DNA of 64,000 nucleotides from Streptomyces sp. GQFP (lineage in GTDB: Bacteria > Actinomycetota > Actinomycetes > Streptomycetales > Streptomycetaceae): the NCBI RefSeq assembly GCF_021545335.1, contig NZ_CP089312.1, forward strand, positions 3,348,001 to 3,412,000, read 5' to 3'. A program made the position numbers and the translations under genes. Numbering within the stretch: position 1 is the first letter of the stretch; each line of letters starts with the position of its first letter. The notes beneath the pieces were generated by a model. The model made no database searches. It saw only the letters and a list, made by a program, of their open reading frames with translations, and was not told the origin of the DNA. This document shows, in pieces, positions 50,918-60,681 of this stretch.

Positions 50918-52522
50918 ATGGCCGAGCCGGTAAAGCCGCAGCAGATCGACATCCACACCACCGCTGGCAAGCTCGCGGACCTGCAGCGCCGCGTCGACGC
51001 GGCGACGCACGCCGGATCGGAACGCGCTGTCGAGAAGCAGCACGCCAAGGGCAAACTGACGGCCCGTGAGCGCATCGAACTCCTCCTCGACGACGACTCG
51101 TTCGTCGAGCTGGACGAGTTCGCCACGCATCGCTCGACCAACTTCGGCCTGGAGAACAACCGCCCGTACGGCGACGGTGTCGTCACCGGCTACGGGACCG
51201 TCGACGGCCGTCCGATCGCCGTGTTCTCCCAGGACTTCACCGTGTTCGGCGGCGCTCTCGGCGAGGTGTACGGCCAGAAGATCGTCAAGGTCATGGACTT
51301 CGCGCTGAAGACCGGCTGCCCGGTCATCGGCATCAACGACTCGGGCGGCGCCCGCATCCAGGAGGGTGTCGCGTCGCTCGGCGCGTACGGCGAGATCTTC
51401 CGCCGCAACACCCACGCGAGCGGTGTCATCCCGCAGATCAGCCTCGTCGTCGGCCCTTGCGCCGGCGGCGCGGTCTACTCCCCGGCCATCACCGACTTCA
51501 CGGTCATGGTCGACCAGACCTCGCACATGTTCATCACCGGCCCCGACGTCATCAAGACGGTCACCGGCGAGGACGTCGGCATGGAGGAGCTGGGCGGGGC
51601 CAGGACCCACAACTCCGCCTCCGGCGTGGCCCATCACATGGCCGGCGACGAGAAGGACGCCATCGAGTACGTCAAGCAGCTGCTGTCGTACCTGCCGTCC
51701 AACAACCTCAGCGAGCCCCCGCTGTTCCCCGAGGAGGCGGACCTCGCCGTCACGGACGAGGACCGCGAGCTGGACGTCCTGATCCCGGACAGCGCGAACC
51801 AGCCGTACGACATGCACACGGTGATCGAACACGTCCTGGACGACGCCGAGTTCTTCGAGACGCAGTCCCTGTTCGCGCCCAACATCCTCACCGGCTTCGG
51901 CCGGGTGGAGGGCCGTCCGGTCGGCGTCGTCGCCAACCAGCCGATGCAGTTCGCGGGTTGCCTCGACATCGCGGCGAGCGAGAAGGCCGCCCGCTTCGTA
52001 CGCACCTGCGACGCCTTCAACGTCCCGGTCCTCACCTTCGTGGACGTCCCCGGCTTCCTCCCGGGCGTCGACCAGGAGCACGACGGCATCATCCGGCGCG
52101 GCGCCAAGCTCATCTACGCCTACGCGGAGGCCACGGTCCCGCTCATCACGGTCATCACCCGCAAGGCCTTCGGCGGCGCCTACGACGTCATGGGCTCCAA
52201 GCACCTGGGTGCCGACCTCAACCTGGCCTGGCCGACCGCCCAGATCGCCGTCATGGGCGCCCAGGGCGCGGTCAACATCCTGCACCGCCGCACGATCGCC
52301 GAGGCGGAGGCCAACGGGGAGGAGCTGGACGTGGTCCGCGCCCGTCTGATCCAGGAGTACGAGGACACCCTCCTCAACCCCTACATCGCGGCCGAACGCG
52401 GCTACGTCGACGCGGTTATCCTCCCGTCCGACACCCGCCGCCACGTCGTACGGGGCCTGCGCCAGCTCCGCACGAAGCGCGAGTCCCTGCCCCCGAAGAA
52501 GCACGGCAACATCCCCCTCTAG
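50918..52522 (+). CDS. pccB: Acyl-CoA carboxylase beta subunit, propionyl-CoA type
   Basis: 534 residues, close to the 530 of S. coelicolor PccB. Carboxyltransferase domains in order: N-terminal half with [16 protein letters not shown]-terminal half with [13 protein letters not shown]. The residue that sets acyl-CoA choice is Asp423 in [13 protein letters not shown], equal to Asp422 of S. coelicolor PccB; Ile there marks AccB-type enzymes. It transfers CO2 from biotin on AccA2 to propionyl-CoA, giving methylmalonyl-CoA for polyketides and fatty acids. ATG follows GCAGGGAG. Confidence 0.95.
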   Translation: MAEPVKPQQIDIHTTAGKLADLQRRVDAATHAGSERAVEKQHAKGKLTARERIELLLDDDSFVELDEFATHRSTNFGLENNRPYGDGVVTGYGTVDGRPIAVFSQDFTVFGGALGEVYGQKIVKVMDFALKTGCPVIGINDSGGARIQEGVASLGAYGEIFRRNTHASGVIPQISLVVGPCAGGAVYSPAITDFTVMVDQTSHMFITGPDVIKTVTGEDVGMEELGGARTHNSASGVAHHMAGDEKDAIEYVKQLLSYLPSNNLSEPPLFPEEADLAVTDEDRELDVLIPDSANQPYDMHTVIEHVLDDAEFFETQSLFAPNILTGFGRVEGRPVGVVANQPMQFAGCLDIAASEKAARFVRTCDAFNVPVLTFVDVPGFLPGVDQEHDGIIRRGAKLIYAYAEATVPLITVITRKAFGGAYDVMGSKHLGADLNLAWPTAQIAVMGAQGAVNILHRRTIAEAEANGEELDVVRARLIQEYEDTLLNPYIAAERGYVDAVILPSDTRRHVVRGLRQLRTKRESLPPKKHGNIPL

Positions 52523-52551
52523 ACCGTCTCGACCGCCGTTCAGGAGCCGTT

Positions 52552-52761
52552 GTGAACATCAAGGTCATACGGGGCAACCCGACCCCCGAGGAGCTGGCCG
52601 CCGCCCTGGCAGTGGTCCGAGCCCGAGCCGTGGCAGCGTCCACCACGGCCCCCGGCGCACCGCGAACAAGGGACGCGTGGTCGGACCCGGCAAGGATCGC
52701 GGCCCACCACATCCCCCAACCGAGCCCGACATCATGGACCCGCACGTACTGGCCGAGCTGA
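52552..52761 (+). CDS. pccE: Acyl-CoA carboxylase epsilon subunit
   Basis: 69 residues from GTG at 52552. IKVIRGNPTPEELAAALAVV, then a Ser/Thr/Ala linker and a C-terminal Trp-rich end (SWTRTYWPS), is typical of AccE/PccE. The epsilon subunit strengthens the complex of alpha and beta. It sits 29 bp after pccB, and the dispersed repeat hairpin starts at once after its stop. Confidence 0.88.
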   Translation: MNIKVIRGNPTPEELAAALAVVRARAVAASTTAPGAPRTRDAWSDPARIAAHHIPQPSPTSWTRTYWPS

Positions 52762-52815
52762 GCGCCCCAAAGGGGCGCGGGGAACTGCGCGACCAGCCCC
52801 CACCGGGCCCGCAGC
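52762..52815 (+). repeat. Dispersed intergenic repeat, family 2, copy iii, with terminator-like hairpin
   Basis: GCGCCCCAAAGGGGCGC (7-bp perfect stem, 3-nt loop) begins directly after the pccE stop. The family core AGGGGCGCGGGGAACTGCGC and GACCAGCCCCCACCGGG follow. Here the hairpin can end the pccBE transcript. Confidence 0.8.
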
Positions 52816-52892
52816 AAACAACCCACATCGCAGCCGCAAGTTAAGTACGCGTACTCAGGCGCCCCAACCCGCGGAGCGTCACGCTGGATGGC

Positions 52893-53021
52893 ATGTTGTG
52901 GTCCGACCCTGAGAACGAGCCGCCGAAGGAACTGCGCGAAGCGCAGCAGATGCTTCGGCGGCTCGGGTTTCTCATGGCCCTGGCCATGCTGCTCGCGATG
53001 ATCGTGCTCGGGGTGCTGTAG
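52893..53021 (+). CDS. 42-residue membrane peptide
   Basis: [18 protein letters not shown], then [19 protein letters not shown], ends in LGVL. A charged N-terminal helix and one membrane segment. It lies between pccE and maf in the same direction, with a similar small gene often seen in this place in streptomycetes (recollection). Too short for routine calling. Role unknown. Confidence 0.65.
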   Translation: MLWSDPENEPPKELREAQQMLRRLGFLMALAMLLAMIVLGVL

Positions 53022-53080
53022 ACCTGCCGCTCACCGAAGCCCCGCCCCTCGCCGGAGGCGCACGCCGATACCCTGACCGC

Positions 53081-53701
53081 ATGACCGATCAGCCACGCCG
53101 CCGCCTCGTGCTCGCCTCCCAGTCACCCGCCCGGCTCAACCTGCTCAGGCAGGCCGGACTGGACCCCGAGGTGATCGTCAGCGGCTTCGACGAGGACGCC
53201 GTGACGGCGCCGACCCCCGCCGAACTGGCCCTCGCCCTCGCCGAGGCGAAGGCCTCCGTGGTGGCCGCGAAGCCCGAGGTGCGGGGCGCGCTGGTGATCG
53301 GCTGCGACTCCGTCCTCGACCTGGACGGCGAGGCGTACGGAAAGCCCGCCGACGCCGAGGAGGCCACCGCCCGCTGGAAGTCGATGCGCGGCCGGGCGGG
53401 CACGCTCCAGACGGGCCACTGCGTCTGGGACACGGCGAACAACCGCCATGTGTCGGCCACGGCGTCCACGGTCGTGCGGTTCGGCGAGCCGACCGACGAG
53501 GAGATCGCCGCGTACGTCGCCTCCGGCGAGCCCCTCCATGTCGCCGGGGCGTTCACGCTCGACGGCCGCTCGGCACCGTTCATCGACGGCATCGACGGCG
53601 GCCACGGCAACGTGATCGGCATCAGCCTGCCCCTCGTACGCAGGCTGCTCGCCGAACTGGGCGTCGGGATCACCGAGTTGTGGACGCCCAGGGAGAAGTA
53701 G
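53081..53701 (+). CDS. maf: Maf-family nucleoside triphosphate pyrophosphatase
   Basis: 206 residues. The Maf start is [19 protein letters not shown]; conserved residues include [24 protein letters not shown] and [20 protein letters not shown]. It hydrolyses noncanonical or modified dNTPs/NTPs to monophosphates, and Maf proteins affect septation. Located 3-prime of the pccB-pccE genes, as in other streptomycetes (recollection). Confidence 0.93.
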   Translation: MTDQPRRRLVLASQSPARLNLLRQAGLDPEVIVSGFDEDAVTAPTPAELALALAEAKASVVAAKPEVRGALVIGCDSVLDLDGEAYGKPADAEEATARWKSMRGRAGTLQTGHCVWDTANNRHVSATASTVVRFGEPTDEEIAAYVASGEPLHVAGAFTLDGRSAPFIDGIDGGHGNVIGISLPLVRRLLAELGVGITELWTPREK

Positions 53702-53710
53702 CTCCGATGG

Positions 53711-54247
53711 TCACGGTGTGCTGGGGGTCGGCGGGGGTGTGAGCGGCGAGCCGCCGCCGTTCCCCTTGGCCGGAGAGCCACTCTCGCCCGTACCGCCCGT
53801 GTCCCCCGTACCGCCGCCCGTGCCGTCCTCGGGGCCCTGGGCCGCCGCCGTGCCGTTCTGCTGGTCGTACGTCATCAGCAGGAGCACCACCAGCGTCATC
53901 ACCACGACCATGGTCAGGAACGCCGTCCAGCCCACCAGGCCCCAGGCGAACGCCCCCAGCAGCGCGTGCACGACGGCCGCGCTGATCAGCAGGATGCGGC
54001 CAAGGCCGGCCGGGGAGCGGTCGCGCAGGGCGACGAGCAGGGCCACCACCCCGCACAGCGCGAAGTAGGCGCCGAAGACCAGGCCGCCGATCTTCGAGGA
54101 CACGGACATCATGTCCGGGTCGAGGCCGGCGAGGGACATCTGCTGGTTGTCGACGACCGTCCCCAGGAACCAGTTCAGCGCGGCGACGCCGAACGCCTCC
54201 ACGAACAGGACGACCGCGACGATCCAAGCCACCGGTCTGCGGACCAC
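53711..54247 (-). CDS. Four-helix membrane protein
   Basis: 178 residues from GTG at 54247. Four hydrophobic segments (AWIVAVVLFVEAFGVAALNW; GGLVFGAYFALCGVVALLVA; ILLISAAVVHALLGAFAWGL; AFLTMVVVMTLVVLLLM) are followed by a Gly/Thr-rich cytoplasmic or external tail of about 50 residues. No motif suggests function. Convergent with maf, and divergent from accA2. Confidence 0.8.
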   Translation of the reverse strand: MVRRPVAWIVAVVLFVEAFGVAALNWFLGTVVDNQQMSLAGLDPDMMSVSSKIGGLVFGAYFALCGVVALLVALRDRSPAGLGRILLISAAVVHALLGAFAWGLVGWTAFLTMVVVMTLVVLLLMTYDQQNGTAAAQGPEDGTGGGTGDTGGTGESGSPAKGNGGGSPLTPPPTPSTP

Positions 54248-54638
54248 TGGCCCCCACCCACTTTCGACTGCCGCGCGTGCGGCTAGTACTACGTTCGGTT
54301 GGTACTACGTTCGGTACAGCGTGAACGCTACTAACGGGTAAACGCGCGGACAAGGGTTCGCCCGAGGTTGCTCGACGGGCAAAGAATCATTGGGCCGTTC
54401 GTAGGGATTCCACAAAGAAACGGAGTGGGCCGCAGCACGCTCTCACAGAGACCTTGACCACATCAGGGGGCTAGGGTTTCCGCAAGGAGTCCTGCGTACG
54501 TAGGTGCGACAAGGGATTTCGCGGGTCGAGCGAGCCTCGTATCACGCTCCGTGTGGGCAAGCTCACCAGTGGGGACGGGTCGATGCGCCGTGTCGGCAGT
54601 CCCTAAACTCGGCTTGTTTCAAGGAGGGAGCCTCAATC
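54248..54638. other. 391-bp divergent region before accA2
   Basis: No gene seen. GTACTACGTTCGGT occurs twice in tandem at 54286-54299 and 54302-54315, 16 bp apart, just beyond the membrane protein gene start. Near accA2, TAAACT (54604-54609) is a possible -10 with a transcript of about 23 nt leader before AAGGAGGGAG at 54621-54630. The -35 is poor. Confidence 0.5.
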
Positions 54639-56411
54639 GTGCGCAAGGTGCTCATCGCCAACCGTGGCGAAATCGCTGTCCGCGTTGCCCGGGCCTGCCG
54701 GGATGCCGGAATCGCGAGCGTGGCCGTGTACGCCGACCCGGACCGGGACGCTCTGCATGTCCGCGCCGCGGATGAGGCGTTCGCCCTGGGCGGTGACACC
54801 CCGGCGACCAGCTATCTCGACATCGCCAAGGTGCTGCAAGCCGCCAAGGACGCCGGGGCGGACGCGATCCATCCCGGATACGGCTTCCTCTCGGAGAACG
54901 CCGACTTCGCCCAGGCCGTCCTCGACGCCGGCCTGACCTGGATCGGCCCGCCCCCGCAGGCCATCCGCGACCTCGGCGACAAGGTCGCCGCCCGTCACAT
55001 CGCCCAGCGCGCCGGTGCCCCGCTGGTCGCCGGCACGCCCGACCCGGTCTCCGGATCCGACGAGGTCGTCGCCTTCGCCCAGGAGCACGGCCTGCCCATC
55101 GCCATCAAGGCCGCCTTCGGCGGCGGCGGACGCGGCCTGAAGGTCGCCCGCACCCTCGAAGAGGTCCCGGAGCTGTACGACTCCGCGGTCCGCGAGGCGG
55201 TGGCCGCCTTCGGACGCGGCGAGTGCTTCGTCGAGCGCTACCTCGACAAACCGAGGCATGTGGAGACCCAGTGCCTGGCCGACTCCCACGGCAACGTGGT
55301 CGTCGTCTCGACACGTGACTGCTCCCTCCAGCGCCGCCACCAGAAGCTGGTGGAGGAGGCCCCGGCACCCTTCCTCTCCGAGGACCAGGTCGCCGAGCTG
55401 TACGCCTCCTCGAAGGCGATCCTGAAGGAGGCCGGCTACGTCGGCGCCGGCACCGTCGAGTTCCTCGTCGGCCAGGACGGCACGATCTCCTTCCTGGAGG
55501 TCAACACCCGCCTCCAGGTCGAGCACCCGGTCACCGAGGAGGTCTCCGGCATCGACCTCGTGCGCGAGATGTTCCGCATCGCCGACGGCGAGCACCTCGG
55601 CTACGGCGACCCGGAACTGCGCGGCCATTCCCTCGAGTTCCGCATCAACGGCGAGGACCCGGGACGCGGCTTCCTGCCCGCCCCGGGCACGGTGACCACC
55701 TTCGCCCCGCCGTCCGGCCCCGGGGTTCGCCTGGACGCGGGCGTCGAGTCCGGCAGCGTCATCGGCCCCGCGTGGGACTCTCTCCTCGCCAAGCTGATCG
55801 TCACCGGCGCCACCCGCGAGCAGGCCCTCCAGCGCGCCGCCCGTGCGCTGGCGGAGTTCCAGGTCGAGGGCATGGCCACCGCCATCCCCTTCCACCGCGC
55901 GGTCGTCGCCGACCCGGCCTTCGCCCCCGAACTCACGGGTTCCGAGGCTCCATTCACGGTCCACACCCGCTGGATCGAGACCGAGTTCGTCAACGAGATC
56001 AAGCCCTTCGCCGCCCCGACCGACGCCGACGCGGAGGACGACACGGACCGGGAGACCATCGTCGTCGAGGTCGGCGGCAAGCGCCTGGAGGTCTCCCTCC
56101 CGTCCTCCCTGGGCATGTCCCTGGCCCGCACCGGCCTCGCCGCCGGGGCCAAGCCCAAGCGCCGCGCGGCCAAGAAGTCCGGCCCGGTGGCCTCGGGCGA
56201 CACCCTCGCCTCCCCGATGCAGGGCACCATCGTCAAGGTCGCCGTCGAGGAGGGCCAGGAGGTCAAGGAGGGCGACCTGGTCGTCGTCCTGGAGGCCATG
56301 AAGATGGAACAGCCCCTCAACGCCCACAAGGCCGGCACCATCAAGGGCCTAGCAGCAGAGGTAGGCGCCTCCCTCACCTCCGGCGCCCCCATCTGCGAAA
56401 TCAAGGACTGA
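54639..56411 (+). CDS. accA2: Acyl-CoA carboxylase alpha subunit: biotin carboxylase plus biotin carrier
   Basis: 590 residues from GTG at 54639 with AAGGAGGGAG upstream; the same length as S. coelicolor AccA2. Biotin carboxylase domain: [14 protein letters not shown]-grasp loop, then [20 protein letters not shown]. The C-terminal biotinyl domain carries EAMKMEQ with the biotin-bearing Lys555, 35 residues from the end. A linker with AKKSGP lies between. It carboxylates biotin and serves PccB-type and AccB-type beta subunits. BirA, encoded nearby, would attach the biotin. Confidence 0.96.
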   Translation: MRKVLIANRGEIAVRVARACRDAGIASVAVYADPDRDALHVRAADEAFALGGDTPATSYLDIAKVLQAAKDAGADAIHPGYGFLSENADFAQAVLDAGLTWIGPPPQAIRDLGDKVAARHIAQRAGAPLVAGTPDPVSGSDEVVAFAQEHGLPIAIKAAFGGGGRGLKVARTLEEVPELYDSAVREAVAAFGRGECFVERYLDKPRHVETQCLADSHGNVVVVSTRDCSLQRRHQKLVEEAPAPFLSEDQVAELYASSKAILKEAGYVGAGTVEFLVGQDGTISFLEVNTRLQVEHPVTEEVSGIDLVREMFRIADGEHLGYGDPELRGHSLEFRINGEDPGRGFLPAPGTVTTFAPPSGPGVRLDAGVESGSVIGPAWDSLLAKLIVTGATREQALQRAARALAEFQVEGMATAIPFHRAVVADPAFAPELTGSEAPFTVHTRWIETEFVNEIKPFAAPTDADAEDDTDRETIVVEVGGKRLEVSLPSSLGMSLARTGLAAGAKPKRRAAKKSGPVASGDTLASPMQGTIVKVAVEEGQEVKEGDLVVVLEAMKMEQPLNAHKAGTIKGLAAEVGASLTSGAPICEIKD

Positions 56412-56431
56412 CCAGCGGTACGACATCAAAG

Positions 56432-56467
56432 GCGCCCGGCGGACTGAGCGATCAGCCCACCGGGCGC
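56432..56467 (+). terminator. accA2 terminator hairpin
   Basis: GCGCCCGG / CCGGGCGC stem of 8 bp, extended by GG/CC beyond one mismatch, starts 21 bp after the stop; TTCACTTGC follows. Confidence 0.7.
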
Positions 56468-56565
56468 TTCACTTGCAGGCTTCCGGCGCTGGCAAGCGCC
56501 CCTTTATTTCGGCCCGTCAGGCGCTTCGTTTCCAGACGGACGGTGCGGGCAAGCGCCCGTCTTTC

Positions 56566-56612
56566 AGGGGCGCGGGGAACTGCGCGACCAGCCCCCACCG
56601 GGCCCGCACCCG
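56566..56612 (+). repeat. Dispersed intergenic repeat, family 2, copy iv
   Basis: AGGGGCGCGGGGAACTGCGC and GACCAGCCCCCACCGGG, identical to copy iii over the core. GCGCCC lies 21 bp upstream and could pair with GGGGCGC. Lies in the 260-bp gap between accA2 and the TetR gene. Confidence 0.8.
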
Positions 56613-56674
56613 GCACACAACCACCGGATGGCATGCTGAACCCACGGACCAAGCAAACGAAGGGCAGGTGAACC

Positions 56675-57250
56675 ATGGCCCACCCGCCGGCAGGCCTCCG
56701 CGCGGACGCCCGCCGCAACTACGAGCGCCTCCTCACAGAAGCCCGCGCCGCCTTCGCCGCACACGGCACAGACACCTCCCTCGAAGACGTCGCCCGCCGC
56801 GCAGGCGTAGGCATCGGCACCCTCTACCGCCACTTCCCCAACCGCCACGCCCTGATGAGCGCGGTCTTCGAGGACGCGGTGAACGACCTGCTCGCCCGCT
56901 CCCGCGAGCTGCTCACCGACCCGGAGCCATGCGCCGCCCTGGTCACCTGGCTGCGCGAGATCGTCACGCACGCCAGTGAGTACCGCGGCCTGGCACGGGC
57001 GCTCATGTCGGTGTCGTACGACGCCGACTCGGCGCTTGCCAGGTGCAGCAACCCGATGCGGGCGGCGGGCGCGGCCCTGCTCACCCGCGCCCAACAGGCC
57101 GGCACCCTGCGCACCGACGTCTCCATCGGCGACCTGCTCCAGCTCACCAACGCCATCGCGCTGGCGGCCGAGGAGACCCCGGACGACCCGGGCCTCGCCG
57201 ACCGCCTCCTGACCCTGACACTGCGGGGCCTGAAGGCCGTACCGCAATAA
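56675..57250 (+). CDS. TetR-family transcriptional regulator
   Basis: 191 residues. The N-terminal helix-turn-helix is TSLEDVARRAGVGIGTLYRH, then FPNRHALMSAVFE. The C-terminal ligand domain is typical of SACE_7040-like regulators. An upstream accA2 relation is not implied. ATG at 56675 follows GGCAGG with GAACC. Its target is unknown. Confidence 0.92.
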   Translation: MAHPPAGLRADARRNYERLLTEARAAFAAHGTDTSLEDVARRAGVGIGTLYRHFPNRHALMSAVFEDAVNDLLARSRELLTDPEPCAALVTWLREIVTHASEYRGLARALMSVSYDADSALARCSNPMRAAGAALLTRAQQAGTLRTDVSIGDLLQLTNAIALAAEETPDDPGLADRLLTLTLRGLKAVPQ

Positions 57251-57336
57251 GCCGGTGTACTGCCGGCAACCCGGATACCGGACATACGACAGCAACCCGG
57301 TGACCCAGTAACCCAGTGACCCGGTAAGACGACGGA

Positions 57337-58347
57337 TCAGCGGCGGCGAAGATCCGCCACCCGGGCCCGCTCCCGTTCCCGTTCGCGCTCACCCGGGCCG
57401 CCGGGCTGCTCGCCCAGCATCGTGCCGCGCAGCGGATGGCCCGCCGCGCCGCCGGGCAGCTGGCCCCGGCGTGGGTTGGGAAGCGGCACGTCCCGGCGCT
57501 GCTGGCGCGCCGGGACCTGATCGCCGCCGCCCGGTCCGGTCGCCTGGGAGCTGTTCCCCGAGCCGGACGATCCGGCGACGGCGATCTGGACTCCCTGGTC
57601 GGCCAGGGCCTGGAGTTCCGTACCCGCGCGGTCGTCGTGGACGGGCGGTTCGTCCGTGACGAGGCGGGTGATCACGTCCGTGGGCACGGTCTGGAACATG
57701 GTGTCCGTACCGAGCTTGGTGTGATCGGCGAGCACGACGACCTCGGCGGCGGCCTGCACCAGCGCGCGGTCGACGGACGCCGACAGCATGTTGGAGGTCG
57801 ACAGTCCGCGTTCGGCGGTGAGCCCGCTTCCGGAGAGGAAGGCCTTGGACACCCGCAGCCCGTGCAGGGACTGCTCGGCGCCACTGCCGACCAGGGCGTA
57901 GTTGGAACCGCGCAGAGTGCCGCCGGTCATCACGACCTCCACCCGGTTTGCGTGGGCCAGCGCCTGAGCCACCAACAGGGAGTTGGTGACGACGGTCAGC
58001 CCGGGGACCCGCGCGAGCCGGCGTGCCAGCTCCTGCGTGGTGGTCCCCGCCCCGACCACGATGGCCTCGCCCTCTTCGACGAAGCTCGCGGCGAGGTCGG
58101 CGATGGCCGTCTTCTCGGCGGTCGCGAGATGGGATTTCTGCGGAAAGCCGGACTCCCGCGTGAAGCCGCCCGGCAATACCGCACCGCCGTGCCGGCGGTC
58201 GAGGAGTCCTTCTGCCTCCAGTGCGCGCACGTCCCGCCGTACGGTCACTTCGGAGGTCTGGACGACGCGGGCAAGCTCACGGAGCGACACGGCCCCATTC
58301 GCTCGCACCATTTCGAGGATCAATTGACGACGTTCTGCAGCGAACAC
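57337..58347 (-). CDS. DeoR/GlpR-family transcriptional regulator
   Basis: 336 residues from GTG at 58347. The winged helix is RRQLILEMVRANGAVSLREL, then VVQTSEVTVRRDVRALEAEGL. The sugar-phosphate-binding domain has GAGTTTQELARRL. The C-terminal 80 residues are low-complexity (SGSGNSSQATGPGGGDQ, RQQRRDVPLP), ending with an ER repeat (GERERERERARV), longer than usual for the family. It probably represses a sugar-catabolic operon; the target is not adjacent. Confidence 0.9.
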   Translation of the reverse strand: MFAAERRQLILEMVRANGAVSLRELARVVQTSEVTVRRDVRALEAEGLLDRRHGGAVLPGGFTRESGFPQKSHLATAEKTAIADLAASFVEEGEAIVVGAGTTTQELARRLARVPGLTVVTNSLLVAQALAHANRVEVVMTGGTLRGSNYALVGSGAEQSLHGLRVSKAFLSGSGLTAERGLSTSNMLSASVDRALVQAAAEVVVLADHTKLGTDTMFQTVPTDVITRLVTDEPPVHDDRAGTELQALADQGVQIAVAGSSGSGNSSQATGPGGGDQVPARQQRRDVPLPNPRRGQLPGGAAGHPLRGTMLGEQPGGPGERERERERARVADLRRR

Positions 58348-58527
58348 GAAACTGACAGTAACCCCAACGACCGTCTGCTTTCAGCAGTTTGCGCCGAATA
58401 ACAGAAGTTGTTCGCATGGGGGTACGGGAAGTGGTATACGCGCCTATCCGCTCCGCCTATGCCGTACGAATGGGCCGCAACTCCCCGTGACCAGCGGGAA
58501 GTTCCGCTCCCCACCGGCTCCGGACGC

Positions 58528-59976
58528 TCAGGCCTCGCCCGTCGCCTTGCGCGTGTGGAGCTGCCGGGCGACCTCTGCGATCGATCCGGAAAGGGACGGA
58601 TAGACCGTGAACGCGTTCGCGATCTGCTCGACCGTCAGATTGTTGTCGACCGCGATCGAGATCGGGTGGATGAGTTCGGAGGCACGCGGCGACACGACAC
58701 ACCCGCCGACGACAATCCCCGTACCCGGCCGGCACATGAGCTTGACGAAGCCGTCGCGGATGCCCTGCATCTTCGCGCGCGGATTGCGCAGCAGCGGGAG
58801 CTTGACGACCACGGCGTCGATCTTGCCGGCGTCGACGTCGGCCTGGGTGTAGCCGACGGTGGCGATCTCGGGGTCGGTGAAGACGTTGGAGGAGACGGTC
58901 TTCAGGTTGAGCGGGGCCACCGCGTCGCCGAGGAAGTGGTACATGGCGATGCGGCCCTGCATGGCGGCGACGGACGCGAGGGCGAAGACGCCGGTCACGT
59001 CACCGGCGGCGTACACGCCCGGGGCGGTCGTCCTGGACACCTTGTCGGTCCAGATGTGCCCCGAGTCGCGCAGCTTGACCCCGGCCTCCTCAAGGCCCAT
59101 GCCGGCACTGTTGGGAATGGCGCCGACGGCCATCAGACAGTGCGAGCCGGTGATGACACGCCCGTCGGAGAGGGTGACCTCGACGCGGTCGCCGACGCGC
59201 TTGGCGGACTCGGCGCGGGAGCGGGCCATGACGTTCATGCCACGGCGCCGGAAGACCTCTTCGAGGACGGCGGCGGCGTCCGGGTCCTCACCCGGCAGCA
59301 CGCGGTCGCGCGACGACACGAGGGTGACCTTGGACCCGAGCGCCTGATAGGCACCGGCGAACTCGGCACCGGTGACACCGGACCCGACCACGATCAGCTC
59401 TTCGGGCAGCTCGGTGAGGTCGTAGACCTGGGTCCAGTTGAGGATGCGCTCGCCGTCGGGCTGCGCGTCGGCCAGCTCGCGCGGGTGTCCGCCGGTTGCG
59501 ATCAGCACGGCGTCGGCGACGAGGGTCTCCTCGGTGCCGTCCGCCGCCCGTACGACGACCTTCCGGGAGCCGTCGATGGCCTGCATGCCGTCGAGCCGGG
59601 CACGGCCGCGCAGGACACGGGCGCCGGCCCGGGTGACGGAGGCGGTGATGTCGTGCGACTGGGCGAGGGCGAGCCGCTTGACCCGTCGGTTGACCTTGTC
59701 GAGGTCGACGCCCACGACACGGGCGGCCTGCTGCTCGGGCGGGGTGTCGTCGGCGACGATGATCCCCAGTTCCTCGTACGACGAGTCGAAGGTGGTCATC
59801 ACCTCGGCCGTGGCGATCAGGGTCTTCGACGGTACGCAGTCGGTGAGCACCGACGCCCCGCCCAGACCGTCGCAGTCGACGACGGTCACCTCCGCGCCGA
59901 GCTGTGCTGCCACCAGCGCAGCTTCGTACCCGCCGGGTCCGCCACCAATGATCACGATCCGAGTCACATGCTCCAT
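58528..59976 (-). CDS. LpdA-like NAD(P)H:quinone reductase flavoprotein
   Basis: 482 residues from ATG at 59976; a GTG four codons in is an alternative. FAD-binding GGGPGGYEAA near residue 10, NAD-binding GSGVTGAEFAGA, and the C-terminal dimer domain with FTDPEIATVGYT. It looks like dihydrolipoamide dehydrogenase, but the redox pair is broken: GGASVLTDCVPSK has Ser where the first Cys belongs. This is the pattern of mycobacterial LpdA (Rv3303c), which reduces quinones. Confidence 0.9.
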   Translation of the reverse strand: MEHVTRIVIIGGGPGGYEAALVAAQLGAEVTVVDCDGLGGASVLTDCVPSKTLIATAEVMTTFDSSYEELGIIVADDTPPEQQAARVVGVDLDKVNRRVKRLALAQSHDITASVTRAGARVLRGRARLDGMQAIDGSRKVVVRAADGTEETLVADAVLIATGGHPRELADAQPDGERILNWTQVYDLTELPEELIVVGSGVTGAEFAGAYQALGSKVTLVSSRDRVLPGEDPDAAAVLEEVFRRRGMNVMARSRAESAKRVGDRVEVTLSDGRVITGSHCLMAVGAIPNSAGMGLEEAGVKLRDSGHIWTDKVSRTTAPGVYAAGDVTGVFALASVAAMQGRIAMYHFLGDAVAPLNLKTVSSNVFTDPEIATVGYTQADVDAGKIDAVVVKLPLLRNPRAKMQGIRDGFVKLMCRPGTGIVVGGCVVSPRASELIHPISIAVDNNLTVEQIANAFTVYPSLSGSIAEVARQLHTRKATGEA

Positions 59977-60115
59977 TGTCCCGCATGCCCCGAGGTGTCT
60001 GCGCCCCGGGTCACGTGTGGGCGTACGCGACCGGTGCGGGCGCACGGTTGTACGGGTGCGGGAGGGTCCTGTGCTGTCGGAGTGACGGCCGTGTCCGCTG
60101 CCGTACTCTCGACCC

Positions 60116-60553
60116 ATGTCGCTCTACGCCGCCTACGCCGGCAATCTCGACGCGCGGCTCATGACGCGCCGCGCACCGCACTCGCCGCTGCGCGCCACCG
60201 GCTGGCTGACCGGCTGGCGGCTGACGTTCGGCGGCGAGCACATGGGCTGGGAGGGCGCCCTCCCGACGATCGTGGAGGCCCCGCGCTCGCAGGTCTTCGT
60301 CGCCCTGTACGACATCGCCCCGCCCGACGAGGAGTCGCTGGACCGCTGGGAGGGCGTGGGCCTCGACATCTACCGCCGGATGCGGCTGCGCGTCCACACG
60401 CTGGAGGGCGAGGAGCCGGCGTGGGTGTACGTCCTCAACGGGTACGAGGGCGGGCTGCCGTCGGCCCGGAACCTGGGCGAGATCGCCGACGCGGCGGAGT
60501 CGGCGGGGGCTCCGCACGACTATGTGATGGAACTGAGAAAACGTCCCTGTTGA
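60116..60553 (+). CDS. Gamma-glutamylcyclotransferase-family protein
   Basis: 145 residues. YAAYAGNLDARLM has the YGSNL-like substrate loop as YAGNL; the catalytic acid is probably Glu in DEESLDRWEGVG. YRRMRLRVHTLEG and AWVYVL follow. It belongs to the AIG2/GGCT fold. The true substrate in actinomycetes is unknown, since the YGSN motif is altered. Divergent from the LpdA-like gene. Confidence 0.85.
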   Translation: MSLYAAYAGNLDARLMTRRAPHSPLRATGWLTGWRLTFGGEHMGWEGALPTIVEAPRSQVFVALYDIAPPDEESLDRWEGVGLDIYRRMRLRVHTLEGEEPAWVYVLNGYEGGLPSARNLGEIADAAESAGAPHDYVMELRKRPC

Positions 60554-60681
60554 GCAGGTAGAGCGGGCAGGTCCAGCGGGCGGGTGCCCCCGTCCTTGGT
60601 TGGAAACGACAAGACAACGATCGCCATCCCGTGACCTCTGTCATCTACGCGCGTAGGCTCCGACCGGATACGCTCTTGAGC

